Source: a virus. Taken from it: 37,666 nt of DNA. The stretch lies in IMG/VR virus record IMGVR_UViG_3300011254_000646, positions 1 through 37,666 of that record, one strand, 5' to 3'. A program made the position numbers and the translations under genes. Positions 29,494 through 36,936 of this stretch are shown here, piece by piece. Under the pieces are notes generated by a model. The model saw nothing but the letters and a program-made list of their open reading frames with translations, was not told the origin of the DNA and searched no databases. Every line of letters starts with the position of its first letter. The stretch's first letter is position 1.

Positions 29494-31776
29494 ATGTTGA
29501 AGTATAAAATTAAAGACTGCGAGAGTCTTATCGGGGATGGATTCTCATTGGTAGTGGCGGACAAAAACAAAAAGCCACTTTGGTCAAATTGGCAAAATAC
29601 AAGCAAAACATTCTCATCTTTTCGTAATTATTACAAAAAAGACAATGCTGAAATTACTGGAATTGTCTGTGATGGCAACATTGAATGCATTGATGTTGAT
29701 CTGAAAATATTGCCGGACTCGAAAAGACCAGCAAAAATGAAAGAGCTAATCAAGTTCTTTTCTGATAATATTGATGATTTTGCTCTGAAATTCTTTGTGC
29801 AAAAAACTCCATCAAATGGATTCCATATCATTTACAAGACAGCTGTTGCTGAGGGCAATAAAAAGATTGCTTTTGTTGAAACATCAACAGACAAGTTTGA
29901 ATGTTTGATTGAGACTCGTGGCACTGGTGGATATTTTGGTATTTACAAAGACCTTGAAATCATTGGCTCTGCAAGGAGAATCAAAACAATTTCTGATGAT
30001 GACAGAAACATCTTGCTCCATTGCTGTGAATCACTCAATGAAAAGATTGACATTCCATCAGTGCCAAAGAGCATTGTCAAAGAGCTGAAAACAAAAGAAA
30101 ACCAAATAATGTCTTGGCAAGATTATGATGCAAAGACAGATGTTTTTGATGTTGTGTCAGGTCATTTCAGAATGGCTGGCAAGACTCCAAAAGGACTCCA
30201 GATCAAAAGGATTGGCGGAAACAAAGGAACATCTCATTCTGGCTACATTTACACAGATAGAAATATCATGTATCTGTTTTCAGCAAATTCAATATTCCCA
30301 GCAGAGCAAGGTCTTTCACCATCTGCTTGCTTGGCATATAGAGATTTTAATGGTGATTTTGGCGATTGTGCAAAATGGCTGTATTCTCAAGGATTTGGTG
30401 AAAGAGTAGAAAAGAAAGAAAGCAAGAAAATAAAACTTGAGACATCTCCGGAAACTCCATCATCAGGACAATTTCCAATTCATGTGTTTCCTGATTGGCT
30501 CAAAAATTACATCATAGAAATCCATAACTGCACTGGATTTCCAATTGATTTTCTCTGTGCATCATTTATTTTCACTTTCTCTGTTGTTTGTGGCTGTACA
30601 TATGGTTTGCCAAAGAGAACTGGATCACTTGAGTTTCCAATTATTTGGATGTGTTTGGTGGCAAAAGCTGGTAATTTTAAAAGCCCAGCCATGAGTGAGA
30701 TGATAAAGCCGCTGAGAGTCTTAAATTCTCAAATGCATAGTGACTATAACCAAGAGCTGTTAAACTTCAAGAGAGCGCAAGAAAACGCCAAGAAAGGGCA
30801 ACAAGTGACTGATGCTCCACCAAGAAAACAGATTGCTGTTGTTGATGATGTAACTTTTGAGGCTTTGATCGATATTCACCAAAACAACAGACAAGGCATG
30901 GGCTATGTGAAAGATGAGCTTGCCGGCATGATTTCACAATTCAGCAAATATTCTGGAGCTGGATCTGATGTTTCTCAATGGCTCAGTCTTTTCAATGGTG
31001 ATTCAGTAACTCTTGAGAGAAAGCAAGCAAAATCAGCTTTCCTTGATCAGTCATTTGTTTCTTTGATTGGTGGAGTGCAGCCAGAAGTGATTCATACAAT
31101 CATAACCTCAGCAAACAAAGGAAATGGCTTTGTTGATAGAATGTTATTTGTCAGCAATTCAGATCCAGTGCCTCCATTAACCAAAAAGAAAGTCTTGCCA
31201 CATCATAAAAATGAATACATCAAAAAGATGTCAGCAGCATATGCTCAGACAAGAGCCATCTCTCCAAATCAATCATTGATTCTGACTCAGAAAGCTGATG
31301 ATAAGCTGATTGAAATTATCAATGAGCTGAGGTCTTTTCAGAATGACAACAACAAAGCATCAACAGCTGGAATGAATGCCAAATTGCAAACGTATTTGCA
31401 CAGATTCACTGTGCTGTGTCATTTGATGACAGAGCTGTTGGAAGGGAGTTTGAATTCACTTTCTGTTGATGTCACTGAGCAGTCTGTGATCAATGCTCAC
31501 GAGCTTGTTAAATTCTTTGCATCAACTGGAGAATATGTCAGAGAAAAGCAAGCAATTGATTCCGGTAAAATGAGATTTTATGAATCACTTAATAGTCAAG
31601 GTTTATTCAATAGAGCAGAGCAAGCTGTTGCATTATTCAAGAAATTCAATGGTCAGATAACATTCCAAGAGATTGCTGAAATGGTTGGCTATTCCGGCAA
31701 AGCAGCAGCATATAATGCCATTAAAAATGATGATGAATGCCAAGTGATGATGAATGAACAAAAAAACGCTAAGTGA
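29494..31776 (+). CDS. Primase-polymerase / DUF3987 helicase-like protein (760 aa)
   Basis: The N-terminal 120 residues are a PrimPol (AEP) domain: IECIDVDL (acidic 67 and 69) and SNGFHIIY (H111). A second module runs about 215-305 (FRMAGKTPKGLQIKRI, YTDRNIMYLFS, DFNGDFGDCAKWLYSQGFG), as in phage primases. Residues about 330-590 are a DUF3987 helicase-like domain, with VKDELAGMI (472-480) as motif II. The expected Walker A is degenerate: VAKAGNFKSPAM (389-400) lacks the usual GPPGxGKS. With no polymerase in the genome it probably primes for host Pol III. Its last four codons and stop are part of the 17-bp repeat that brackets the methyltransferase gene. Confidence 0.88.
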   Translation: MLKYKIKDCESLIGDGFSLVVADKNKKPLWSNWQNTSKTFSSFRNYYKKDNAEITGIVCDGNIECIDVDLKILPDSKRPAKMKELIKFFSDNIDDFALKFFVQKTPSNGFHIIYKTAVAEGNKKIAFVETSTDKFECLIETRGTGGYFGIYKDLEIIGSARRIKTISDDDRNILLHCCESLNEKIDIPSVPKSIVKELKTKENQIMSWQDYDAKTDVFDVVSGHFRMAGKTPKGLQIKRIGGNKGTSHSGYIYTDRNIMYLFSANSIFPAEQGLSPSACLAYRDFNGDFGDCAKWLYSQGFGERVEKKESKKIKLETSPETPSSGQFPIHVFPDWLKNYIIEIHNCTGFPIDFLCASFIFTFSVVCGCTYGLPKRTGSLEFPIIWMCLVAKAGNFKSPAMSEMIKPLRVLNSQMHSDYNQELLNFKRAQENAKKGQQVTDAPPRKQIAVVDDVTFEALIDIHQNNRQGMGYVKDELAGMISQFSKYSGAGSDVSQWLSLFNGDSVTLERKQAKSAFLDQSFVSLIGGVQPEVIHTIITSANKGNGFVDRMLFVSNSDPVPPLTKKKVLPHHKNEYIKKMSAAYAQTRAISPNQSLILTQKADDKLIEIINELRSFQNDNNKASTAGMNAKLQTYLHRFTVLCHLMTELLEGSLNSLSVDVTEQSVINAHELVKFFASTGEYVREKQAIDSGKMRFYESLNSQGLFNRAEQAVALFKKFNGQITFQEIAEMVGYSGKAAAYNAIKNDDECQVMMNEQKNAK

Positions 31777-31777
31777 T
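31761..31777 (+). repeat. 17-bp direct repeat, left copy
   Basis: AAAAAACGCTAAGTGAT, identical to 32825-32841. It includes the last codons and stop of the primase gene and runs into the methyltransferase start (ATG 31776). The repeated unit is 1,064 bp and contains the whole methyltransferase gene. Confidence 0.85.
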
Positions 31778-32840
31778 GCAAACGAAAAAAGGAATGAATG
31801 TGCTTTCTCTTTTTAATGGGATGTCCACTGGACAAAAAGCATTGGAAAATGTTGGTGTGAAAATTGGAAATTATTTCAGCAGTGAAATAAAGCCAGCAGC
31901 CATCAAATTGACACAATTTCACAATCCTGAGACAATTCAACTTGGAGACATTATGAATTGGAAAGAATGGGATATTGATTGGCAAAGCATTGATTTAGTA
32001 TTGAGTGGCTCACCATGTCAGGACTTGAGCATTGCTGGAAAAAGAGCTGGAATCAATGGAAAAAGGAGTTCTTTGTTTTGGGTGTTTATTGACATTTATA
32101 ACCATATAAAAGTCAAGAATCCAAATGTTTTGTTTTTTCAAGAAAATGTCGGATCTGCACCAAAGAAAGACATTGGCATTATGAGCAGAGCATTGGGTGT
32201 TTATCCAGTCAGATTCAATTCAAGTCTTGTGACTGCACAGCTGAGGGATCGATATTATTGGACAAACATCAAAGTGAAAGAGTTTGGTATGTTTGGAGAT
32301 TTGGTTGTTGATATTCCACCACCAAAAGACCGGAAGGTAATGTTTAAAGATATTATTGAAAATGGTGTAACGGATAGAGAAAAAAGCACTTGTGTTTTGG
32401 AAGGTTATGGAAGAAATAATTTTAAAAACAATGACAGCAAAAAAGCTCAAAAATATTTAAAAAGTAGGGATGCAAAAGGGATGTGTCCATTGGTTTACAT
32501 AGAAAACGATGAAGTCAGAGTTGCAGCCAATACTGTCAAAGGGTATGATGTAGCAACTGAAGATGATTGCATCAATTTAAGTTTTCCGAAATCAAAAACA
32601 CGACGTGCGCGAGTGACAAAAGGAAAGTCACCATGCTTGTTAGAAGGAGACGAAAAGCTCTATACTTTAAAGGATTTCAAAGTCAGGACATTGACTAAAA
32701 CAGAGCTTTGTAGACTGCAAGGATTTCCAGATGACTATTGTGAAATATTGTCAAGGAATCAAGCTGCATCATTGCTGGGTGATGGATGGACATTGCCAAT
32801 GATAGAACATTTTTTTAAATACCTAAAAAACGCTAAGTGA
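31776..32840 (+). CDS. DNA (cytosine-5) methyltransferase (354 aa)
   Basis: Methylates cytosine at C5 in a specific site. Motif I VLSLFNGMSTGQ (9-20), motif IV GSPCQDLS with the catalytic Cys (78-85), motif VI FQENVG (121-126), motif VIII QLRDRYYWTNI (155-165), target-recognition region about 180-295, then RTLTKTELCRLQGFPDDYCE (304-323) and ASLLGDGWTLP (331-341), motifs IX-X. It resembles stand-alone phage enzymes of the Dnmt3-like/DCM group. No partner restriction enzyme is adjacent; the nearest nuclease is the VRR-NUC at 33215. Likely protects phage DNA from host restriction. The target-recognition region has clustered CpG (for example 32600-32613). ATG 31776 preferred over GTG 31773. Confidence 0.93.
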   Translation: MQTKKGMNVLSLFNGMSTGQKALENVGVKIGNYFSSEIKPAAIKLTQFHNPETIQLGDIMNWKEWDIDWQSIDLVLSGSPCQDLSIAGKRAGINGKRSSLFWVFIDIYNHIKVKNPNVLFFQENVGSAPKKDIGIMSRALGVYPVRFNSSLVTAQLRDRYYWTNIKVKEFGMFGDLVVDIPPPKDRKVMFKDIIENGVTDREKSTCVLEGYGRNNFKNNDSKKAQKYLKSRDAKGMCPLVYIENDEVRVAANTVKGYDVATEDDCINLSFPKSKTRRARVTKGKSPCLLEGDEKLYTLKDFKVRTLTKTELCRLQGFPDDYCEILSRNQAASLLGDGWTLPMIEHFFKYLKNAK

Positions 32841-32841
32841 T
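32825..32841 (+). repeat. 17-bp direct repeat, right copy
   Basis: Second copy of AAAAAACGCTAAGTGAT, at the methyltransferase stop. The encoded ends are the same (KNAK-stop) as the primase end. Matching ends in two unrelated proteins indicate a duplicated junction, not conserved protein sequence. Confidence 0.85.
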
Positions 32842-32868
32842 TGATATTCAGATGAATCAAAAAAAACA

Positions 32869-33160
32869 ATTAAAACTACAACTTAATTAAAACCTTCAAA
32901 AAGTTTTAATGTAAATGACTGTTTATCAATGCGTTAAGTACCAAAATACCATAAATTAAAACCTAAAACCTAGTTTTCCTAAAAGTATATAAAAAGGAGC
33001 ATAAGAAAGCCCATATATATATATATAAGAGAAAGAGTATGTATATATATAAAGGTATTAAAGTTTTAATTATACTATATATATATATAAATAGACCTTT
33101 ACAGAGAGTAGGACACGATTTCAATTAAAACTTTTAAGGTTTTAATTAAAACTTTAAAAC
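32869..33160. other. AT-rich iteron region, candidate replication origin
   Basis: The 374-bp gene-free gap 32841-33214 holds eight exact copies of ATTAAAAC: direct at 32869, 32886, 32955, 33124 and 33145; inverted at 32903, 33063 and 33139; plus a near copy at 33153. Between them are three alternating TA tracts (about 33013-33028, 33041-33050, 33075-33090). Iterons next to an easily melted TA-rich stretch, directly after the primase/methyltransferase and before a nuclease, fit a phage replication origin. A cluster of regulator sites is an alternative. Confidence 0.6.
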
Positions 33161-33214
33161 CCATTTTTTATCTATACTTTTTGCCAAGTAGTTGAAAACC
33201 AATAACATAAGAAA

Positions 33215-33544
33215 ATGAGCAAACATGATAAGCTCCAGAGCCAATGCTTTCTCTGGATTCAGCGCAATCATCCAGAGCTGAGGAAGCTCTGCTGGTGTAA
33301 TGATAACAGCCCAGCATCCAAGAGAGATGGCGCAAGGAGAAAAGCTCTTGGAATGGTGGCTGGTGTTTTTGATCTGCTGCTGTACAAAAACAAAACTCTA
33401 TTTGCTTTTGATGTCAAAGTGGGCAATGATAATTTCTCAGAAGCTCAACTTGATTGGAAAGAGAAAATTGAAAATGAAGGTGGACAATGTTTTGAAGTTC
33501 GGTCTCTTTGCGAATTTCAAGAATTGATTGAAAGTTTGATTTAA
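33215..33544 (+). CDS. VRR-NUC domain nuclease (109 aa)
   Basis: A single-domain PD-(D/E)XK nuclease of the VRR-NUC type: an N-terminal helix QSQCFLWIQRNHPELRKL, then GMVAGVFDLLLYKN (catalytic Asp) and AFDVKVGNDNFSEAQLDW, where D-V-K takes the place of the usual E-x-K, and a final helix region. Stand-alone VRR-NUC proteins are common in phages and are thought to resolve DNA junctions or process recombination intermediates. It lies immediately downstream of the iteron region, with its start 55 bases beyond the last near-repeat. Confidence 0.82.
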   Translation: MSKHDKLQSQCFLWIQRNHPELRKLCWCNDNSPASKRDGARRKALGMVAGVFDLLLYKNKTLFAFDVKVGNDNFSEAQLDWKEKIENEGGQCFEVRSLCEFQELIESLI

Positions 33545-33666
33545 GCTATCAAAGAGCTTGCTCACTGGCTTTTGATGTGTTGAGTGGTGTATTGATATAC
33601 AAGCAGTAATTTAAAGCTCTTAAAACGAAAGTATTGCAATGTTTACAAATGTGAACTGCAATTAAA

Positions 33667-33681
33667 CAGAATTTAATTCTG
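33667..33681. promoter_or_regulatory. Dyad CAGAATT-T-AATTCTG
   Basis: A perfect 7-bp dyad with one central base, in the 179-bp gap 33545-33723 and 43 bases upstream of ATG 33724. No good TAnnTTTG box is next to it. It is different from the TGAACA dyad of the early operon, so it may bind another regulator controlling the late lysis/packaging genes. The remainder of the gap shows nothing else I can name. Confidence 0.4.
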
Positions 33682-33723
33682 AATATAGATAAAATTTAGA
33701 TTGACCTAAAAATAAATTTAACA

Positions 33724-34074
33724 ATGACCAAAAAAGAAAAACTTGAATTTGAAATCAACAAGACTCTTTTAATTTTGAAAGAGCTGACTAATGATTGGAC
33801 AAAGCCATTGATTGCAATCAATGATCACAATCCATCAGCAATCACTGCATCAAAGCCAAAAAGATATGTCTGTCAATTGCTAAGAAAGAAAAACTTGGCT
33901 GTGATGAGACAACATAATTTGGGTGGTAAATGGCAAACAAGACAGCTGTGGACATTCAACTTTGCTGATTATGATCAATGGGATTTCTTTACCGGAAACA
34001 AACCAACAGACCTGATTGATTTTGTCAAAAAGGAAATCACAGCATCTGGAGCAAAGATTGACTTTGAAAAATAA
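33724..34074 (+). CDS. Hypothetical protein (116 aa), possible DNA-binding fold
   Basis: Helical N-terminus (KKEKLEFEINKTLLILKELTND). The KPKRYVCQLLRKKNLAVMRQH helix and the following GGKWQTRQLWTFNF strand pair look like a winged-helix arrangement, but this is only an impression. First gene after the dyad gap, 16 bases before the M15 peptidase gene and its -7-like box. May be a late regulator. Confidence 0.5.
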   Translation: MTKKEKLEFEINKTLLILKELTNDWTKPLIAINDHNPSAITASKPKRYVCQLLRKKNLAVMRQHNLGGKWQTRQLWTFNFADYDQWDFFTGNKPTDLIDFVKKEITASGAKIDFEK

Positions 34075-34075
34075 C

Positions 34076-34083
34076 TATATTTG
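34076..34083 (+). promoter_or_regulatory. Candidate -7 box (TATATTTG) before the endolysin
   Basis: TATATTTG overlaps the end of the previous gene's trailer and lies 7 bases before ATG 34091. A TTTG occurs upstream (about 34064-34067) but only 8 bases away, much closer than the usual spacing. Moderate to weak support. Confidence 0.3.
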
Positions 34084-34090
34084 TGCTATT

Positions 34091-34531
34091 ATGTACAAAT
34101 ACAAATCAGAATATTTCTCAGCAAAAGAATTGATTCATCCACAAGTCATCAATGCCATTGGTGAGCATAATGCATATCTGAGACTTGATTCAGAATGCTT
34201 AGAAGATCTGGATGTCATCAGACTTGAATGGAGCATAAGATTTCCAAATGATGCTGGAATCAATATCAATATTGGTGCTGCTGATTCTCGCGGTCTCAGA
34301 CCACCAAATGATCCAGATGGTGGATTTTATTCAGTTCATAAAATGGGCAAAGCATTTGATCTTGTGCCGGTAAATGGGCAAATTGAAACATTTCAAAAAT
34401 TTGTCAAAGACCTGATGTTGGATGGTAGATTGAGAGCATTCAACACAATTGAAAACTTTCAATTCACCAAGTCTTGGTGTCATATTGCCAAGATGAATCA
34501 CAATGAAAGATGTCTGACAATCAATCCATAA
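34091..34531 (+). CDS. M15-family peptidase endolysin (146 aa)
   Basis: A zinc-dependent murein peptidase of the M15A type, cleaving peptide cross-links at lysis. The conserved zinc motif is SVHKMGKAFDL (SxHxxGxAxD, H at about residue 83), preceded by AADSRGLRPP, and the third ligand is in SWCHIAKM near the C-terminus (H at about 135). Short for the family but complete in motifs, with no signal peptide, so it needs a holin: a three-helix holin is encoded two genes on. ATG 34091 chosen because the in-frame upstream extension (from 34016) overlaps the previous gene and lacks domain content. Confidence 0.85.
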   Translation: MYKYKSEYFSAKELIHPQVINAIGEHNAYLRLDSECLEDLDVIRLEWSIRFPNDAGININIGAADSRGLRPPNDPDGGFYSVHKMGKAFDLVPVNGQIETFQKFVKDLMLDGRLRAFNTIENFQFTKSWCHIAKMNHNERCLTINP

Positions 34532-34731
34532 TGGCAAAACAAATAAATGGCTTTGAAAATTACACCATCAAATCAAATGGTGTTGTCTTGAATAAGCATG
34601 GAAAGGAAATGAAACTCCAACAGATGGGAGTCTCAAACTATGACCATGTGTTTCTTAGAAAGTCAGGAAAATATTATTTAAGATCTGTAAGAAAACTAAT
34701 TAAAACACATTTTGATGAGCAAATTGATTGA
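34531..34731 (+). CDS. NUMOD4-like small protein (66 aa)
   Basis: The sequence GFENYTIKSNGVVLNKHGKEMK, read in two halves, and the later YDHVFLRKSGKYYLRSVRKLIKTHF follow the NUMOD4 pattern (YxxSNxGxVxS...GYxxVxLxxxGKxxxxxVHRLV), a DNA-binding module of HNH homing endonucleases. No HNH catalytic part follows; the gene ends after the HxxLVxxxF-equivalent. It may be a remnant of a homing endonuclease or a domesticated DNA-binding protein. ATG 34531 (TAATG overlap with the endolysin) preferred over 34510. Confidence 0.55.
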   Translation: MAKQINGFENYTIKSNGVVLNKHGKEMKLQQMGVSNYDHVFLRKSGKYYLRSVRKLIKTHFDEQID

Positions 34732-35176
34732 AGTTGCAACAAAACTCCTCGGCAGTGCTGGTGGTGAAATGGTAGAATCTATTTTCTCCGGTATTGATAA
34801 GCTGGATAATTCAACTGAAAAAATGGAAATCCAGCTGAAATTTCAAATGCTGTTGACTCAGCTGTCTGAAAAAATGTTGGAATATGAATCAAAGATTGCA
34901 TCAGCAAGAGCATCAGTGATCAAAGCAGAAATGAAAGGAAACTGGTTGCAAAGATCATGGAGACCTTTATTGATGGTGACATTTGGTGCTTTGTTGGTTA
35001 TGAGATGGATGGGAGTCACAACAGAAATCCCAGAATCAATTGAGTTGAGATTGATGGACATTATTGAACTTGGTCTTGGTGGATATTTGATTGGCAGATC
35101 TGCTGAGAAAATTGTCAGCAGTGTGGATATTGGCTCTGTATTAGCAACAAAAAGAAAAAAATCAATGGATGACTGA
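34715..35176 (+). CDS. Three-helix holin (153 aa)
   Basis: Resembles the Holin_3TMs (GTA-type) family: an N-terminal amphipathic/helical half (MEIQLKFQMLLTQLSEKMLEYE), a QRSWRPLLMVTFGALLVMRWMG membrane segment near 87-108, and a second hydrophobic segment ending in GLGGYLIGRSAEK near 127-140, the RPxLM...YxxGRSxEK signature. It forms membrane lesions that release or activate the M15 endolysin encoded just before. ATG 34715 preferred over TTG 34712. The stop overlaps the small terminase start. Confidence 0.8.
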   Translation: MSKLIEVATKLLGSAGGEMVESIFSGIDKLDNSTEKMEIQLKFQMLLTQLSEKMLEYESKIASARASVIKAEMKGNWLQRSWRPLLMVTFGALLVMRWMGVTTEIPESIELRLMDIIELGLGGYLIGRSAEKIVSSVDIGSVLATKRKKSMDD

Positions 35177-35561
35177 ACTAAAAAAAAGAGTTAGGTCAAA
35201 GAGACCATCAAAAGAAAAGATGATTGAAGCCATTCACAAGAATGGTGGCAATGTCAAAAAGATTTCACAATCATTGAAAATTGCATATCAGTCAGTTTAT
35301 ACTTTCTCCAGAGATTATGACATCAAGCATGAATTTCAAATTGCAAGAGATATGTTGCTGGATGATGCTGAATCTGCATTGCATGAAAGAGCAACAAAAG
35401 GGAAATCAGATGCTTGTCTCATTTTCTTATTGAAAACAAAAGGTCAATCTCGCGGATATATTGAAAGACATCAAGTTGATATGACTGTTGCTCCACCAAC
35501 ATCTGTGAATATCATCTCTGTTGCTGCACAAGATATTGCCGGAGATATTAAGCATGAGTGA
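35169..35561 (+). CDS. terS: Terminase small subunit (130 aa)
   Basis: DNA-recognition subunit of the packaging motor. N-terminal HTH-like region: KRPSKEKMIEAIHKNGGNVKKISQ, then SLKIAYQSVYTFSRDY (AxxGNVxxIAxxLxxxxxTVYxW type). A helical oligomerisation segment with the ALHERATKGKSDACLIFLLKTKG motif follows, typical of TerS of this group, and the C-terminal tail is disordered. It directly precedes and overlaps the large subunit by 8 bases, which fixes the assignment. Confidence 0.85.
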   Translation: MTELKKRVRSKRPSKEKMIEAIHKNGGNVKKISQSLKIAYQSVYTFSRDYDIKHEFQIARDMLLDDAESALHERATKGKSDACLIFLLKTKGQSRGYIERHQVDMTVAPPTSVNIISVAAQDIAGDIKHE

Positions 35562-36852
35562 AAATTCCATTGATTTCAAATTGCCGGAGAAGTTTATCAA
35601 ACTGCTCAATGATGATTCAAAATTCTTATTCGTTCTGGGTGGAGCTGGATCTGGAAAATCTGTCTTTGCATCATTCAAGCTGATTCTTAGATGTATCACT
35701 GAGCAGAATCACAGATTTGTTGCTGTCAGGAAAGTGGCTAAAACAATCAGAGAATCTGTTTTTAAAGAGTTACAAATGCGGATTTCAGAAATGAATCTGA
35801 CACAATTTTGGGAGATTAATAAAACAGAGATGAAATTGGTCTATAAACCAACTGGCTCTGAAATTATCACATATGGTCTTGATGATCCGGAAAAACTCAA
35901 GTCATTGGCAAAAATCACTGGTATTTGGATTGAGGAATTAGTGCCGGAAGTAGAGCAAGATGATTTTGATCAATTGGTTTTGAGATTGCGTGGTGAATCT
36001 CCATCATACAAGCAAATTATTTCAACTTTCAATCCAGTGGATGAAAGACATTGGGTTAAGAAAAGAATTGATTCTGAAAGAGCCAGTGATCAGGTCCATC
36101 ATTCAACAGTTTTGGACAATCCATTCATTGAGCAAGAATATATTGATGAAGTCAAAATGATGGCTGATTCAAATCCAAATTATTTCAGAATTTTTTATCA
36201 GGGAGAATGGGGTAGAGCAGATGCAAAATCTCCATATCTCTACAATTTTGATAGAGCAAAACATACAGCTCCGGTCAAACTTGATGATAGATTTCCAATC
36301 ATCTTTTCTTTTGATTTCAATGTTGATCCATTTGCTTGCATTGTTGCTCAGATATACAGAGATACATCCGGACATCATGTTCATGTCTTTGATGAAATCA
36401 CTCTATTTGATGGAGATGTTCACAAGATGTGTGACAGAATCAAATCAAAATATTCAATAGTGCAATTGTCCAGAGCATTTTACACTGGTGATGCAATGCA
36501 GCGGAAAAAAGAAATCACTCAACAGAATAATATTGATGCATGGCAAATGATAATGACACAGTTGAGAGTGAGTAAGAAAAGAATGGCTGTTCCAAAATCA
36601 AATCCAAGAGTGAGTGAAAACAGACATTTGATGAATTTTGTGTTGAGCCAGCATCCAGATGTGAAAATAAATGTTGAAAGATGTCCTCAGCTGGTGACTG
36701 ATTGTGATTATGTTGAGTCTGATGATGATGGTAATATTCTCAAGAAAAACAGACACAAAGAGAATCAGAGGGCTGATCATCTTGATTGCTTTCGCTATTT
36801 AATCAATGCTTTCATGTCAGATTTTGTTGTGAAACCAAAAAAATATATATAA
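35554..36852 (+). CDS. terL: Terminase large subunit (432 aa)
   Basis: Packaging ATPase and nuclease. Walker A GGAGSGKS (29-36), Walker B-like IWIEEL (124-129) and motif III ISTFNP (156-161). The RNase H-like nuclease has FSFDFNVDPF (D253), a central YTGDAMQRKKE motif and a final acidic HLDCFRYLI near residue 415. The order and the SFDFNVDPF motif match the Terminase_3/PBSX-type group. ATG 35554 overlaps the small subunit; the in-frame extension to 35521 lacks domain content. Nothing here tells headful from site-specific packaging. The small cassette genes begin after its stop. Confidence 0.93.
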   Translation: MSENSIDFKLPEKFIKLLNDDSKFLFVLGGAGSGKSVFASFKLILRCITEQNHRFVAVRKVAKTIRESVFKELQMRISEMNLTQFWEINKTEMKLVYKPTGSEIITYGLDDPEKLKSLAKITGIWIEELVPEVEQDDFDQLVLRLRGESPSYKQIISTFNPVDERHWVKKRIDSERASDQVHHSTVLDNPFIEQEYIDEVKMMADSNPNYFRIFYQGEWGRADAKSPYLYNFDRAKHTAPVKLDDRFPIIFSFDFNVDPFACIVAQIYRDTSGHHVHVFDEITLFDGDVHKMCDRIKSKYSIVQLSRAFYTGDAMQRKKEITQQNNIDAWQMIMTQLRVSKKRMAVPKSNPRVSENRHLMNFVLSQHPDVKINVERCPQLVTDCDYVESDDDGNILKKNRHKENQRADHLDCFRYLINAFMSDFVVKPKKYI

Positions 36853-36883
36853 AACTGAAAATTATATATATTTTTGAAGTAGC

Positions 36884-36921
36884 ACAACGGTGTTGGTATG
36901 CCAAGTTGCGATTAATTAACC
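36884..36921 (+). repeat. Intercassette repeat R1
   Basis: Begins ACAACGG, ends TTAATTAACC, with GCG at 36908-36910. It can fold as CAAC-(GGTG bulge)-TTGG, loop TATG, CCAA-GTTG, an imperfect hairpin with unpaired bases on one strand. 32 bases after the terminase stop and 16 before the 129-residue gene. A 12-base direct repeat (GAAAATTATATA) occurs just before it (36857) and just after it (36924). Confidence 0.65.
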
Positions 36922-36936
36922 TTGAAAATTATATAA

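Noticed and set aside
33013-33092. CRISPR-like or tandem-repeat array
   Set aside because: The TA tracts are simple dinucleotide runs and the ATTAAAAC octamers are irregularly spaced and in both orientations, so this is neither a CRISPR array nor a tandem repeat.
31776-33544. Restriction-modification system formed by the methyltransferase and VRR-NUC gene
   Set aside because: The two genes are separated by a 374-bp iteron region and VRR-NUC proteins are usually junction-processing nucleases, so an orphan methyltransferase plus recombination nuclease is the simpler reading.
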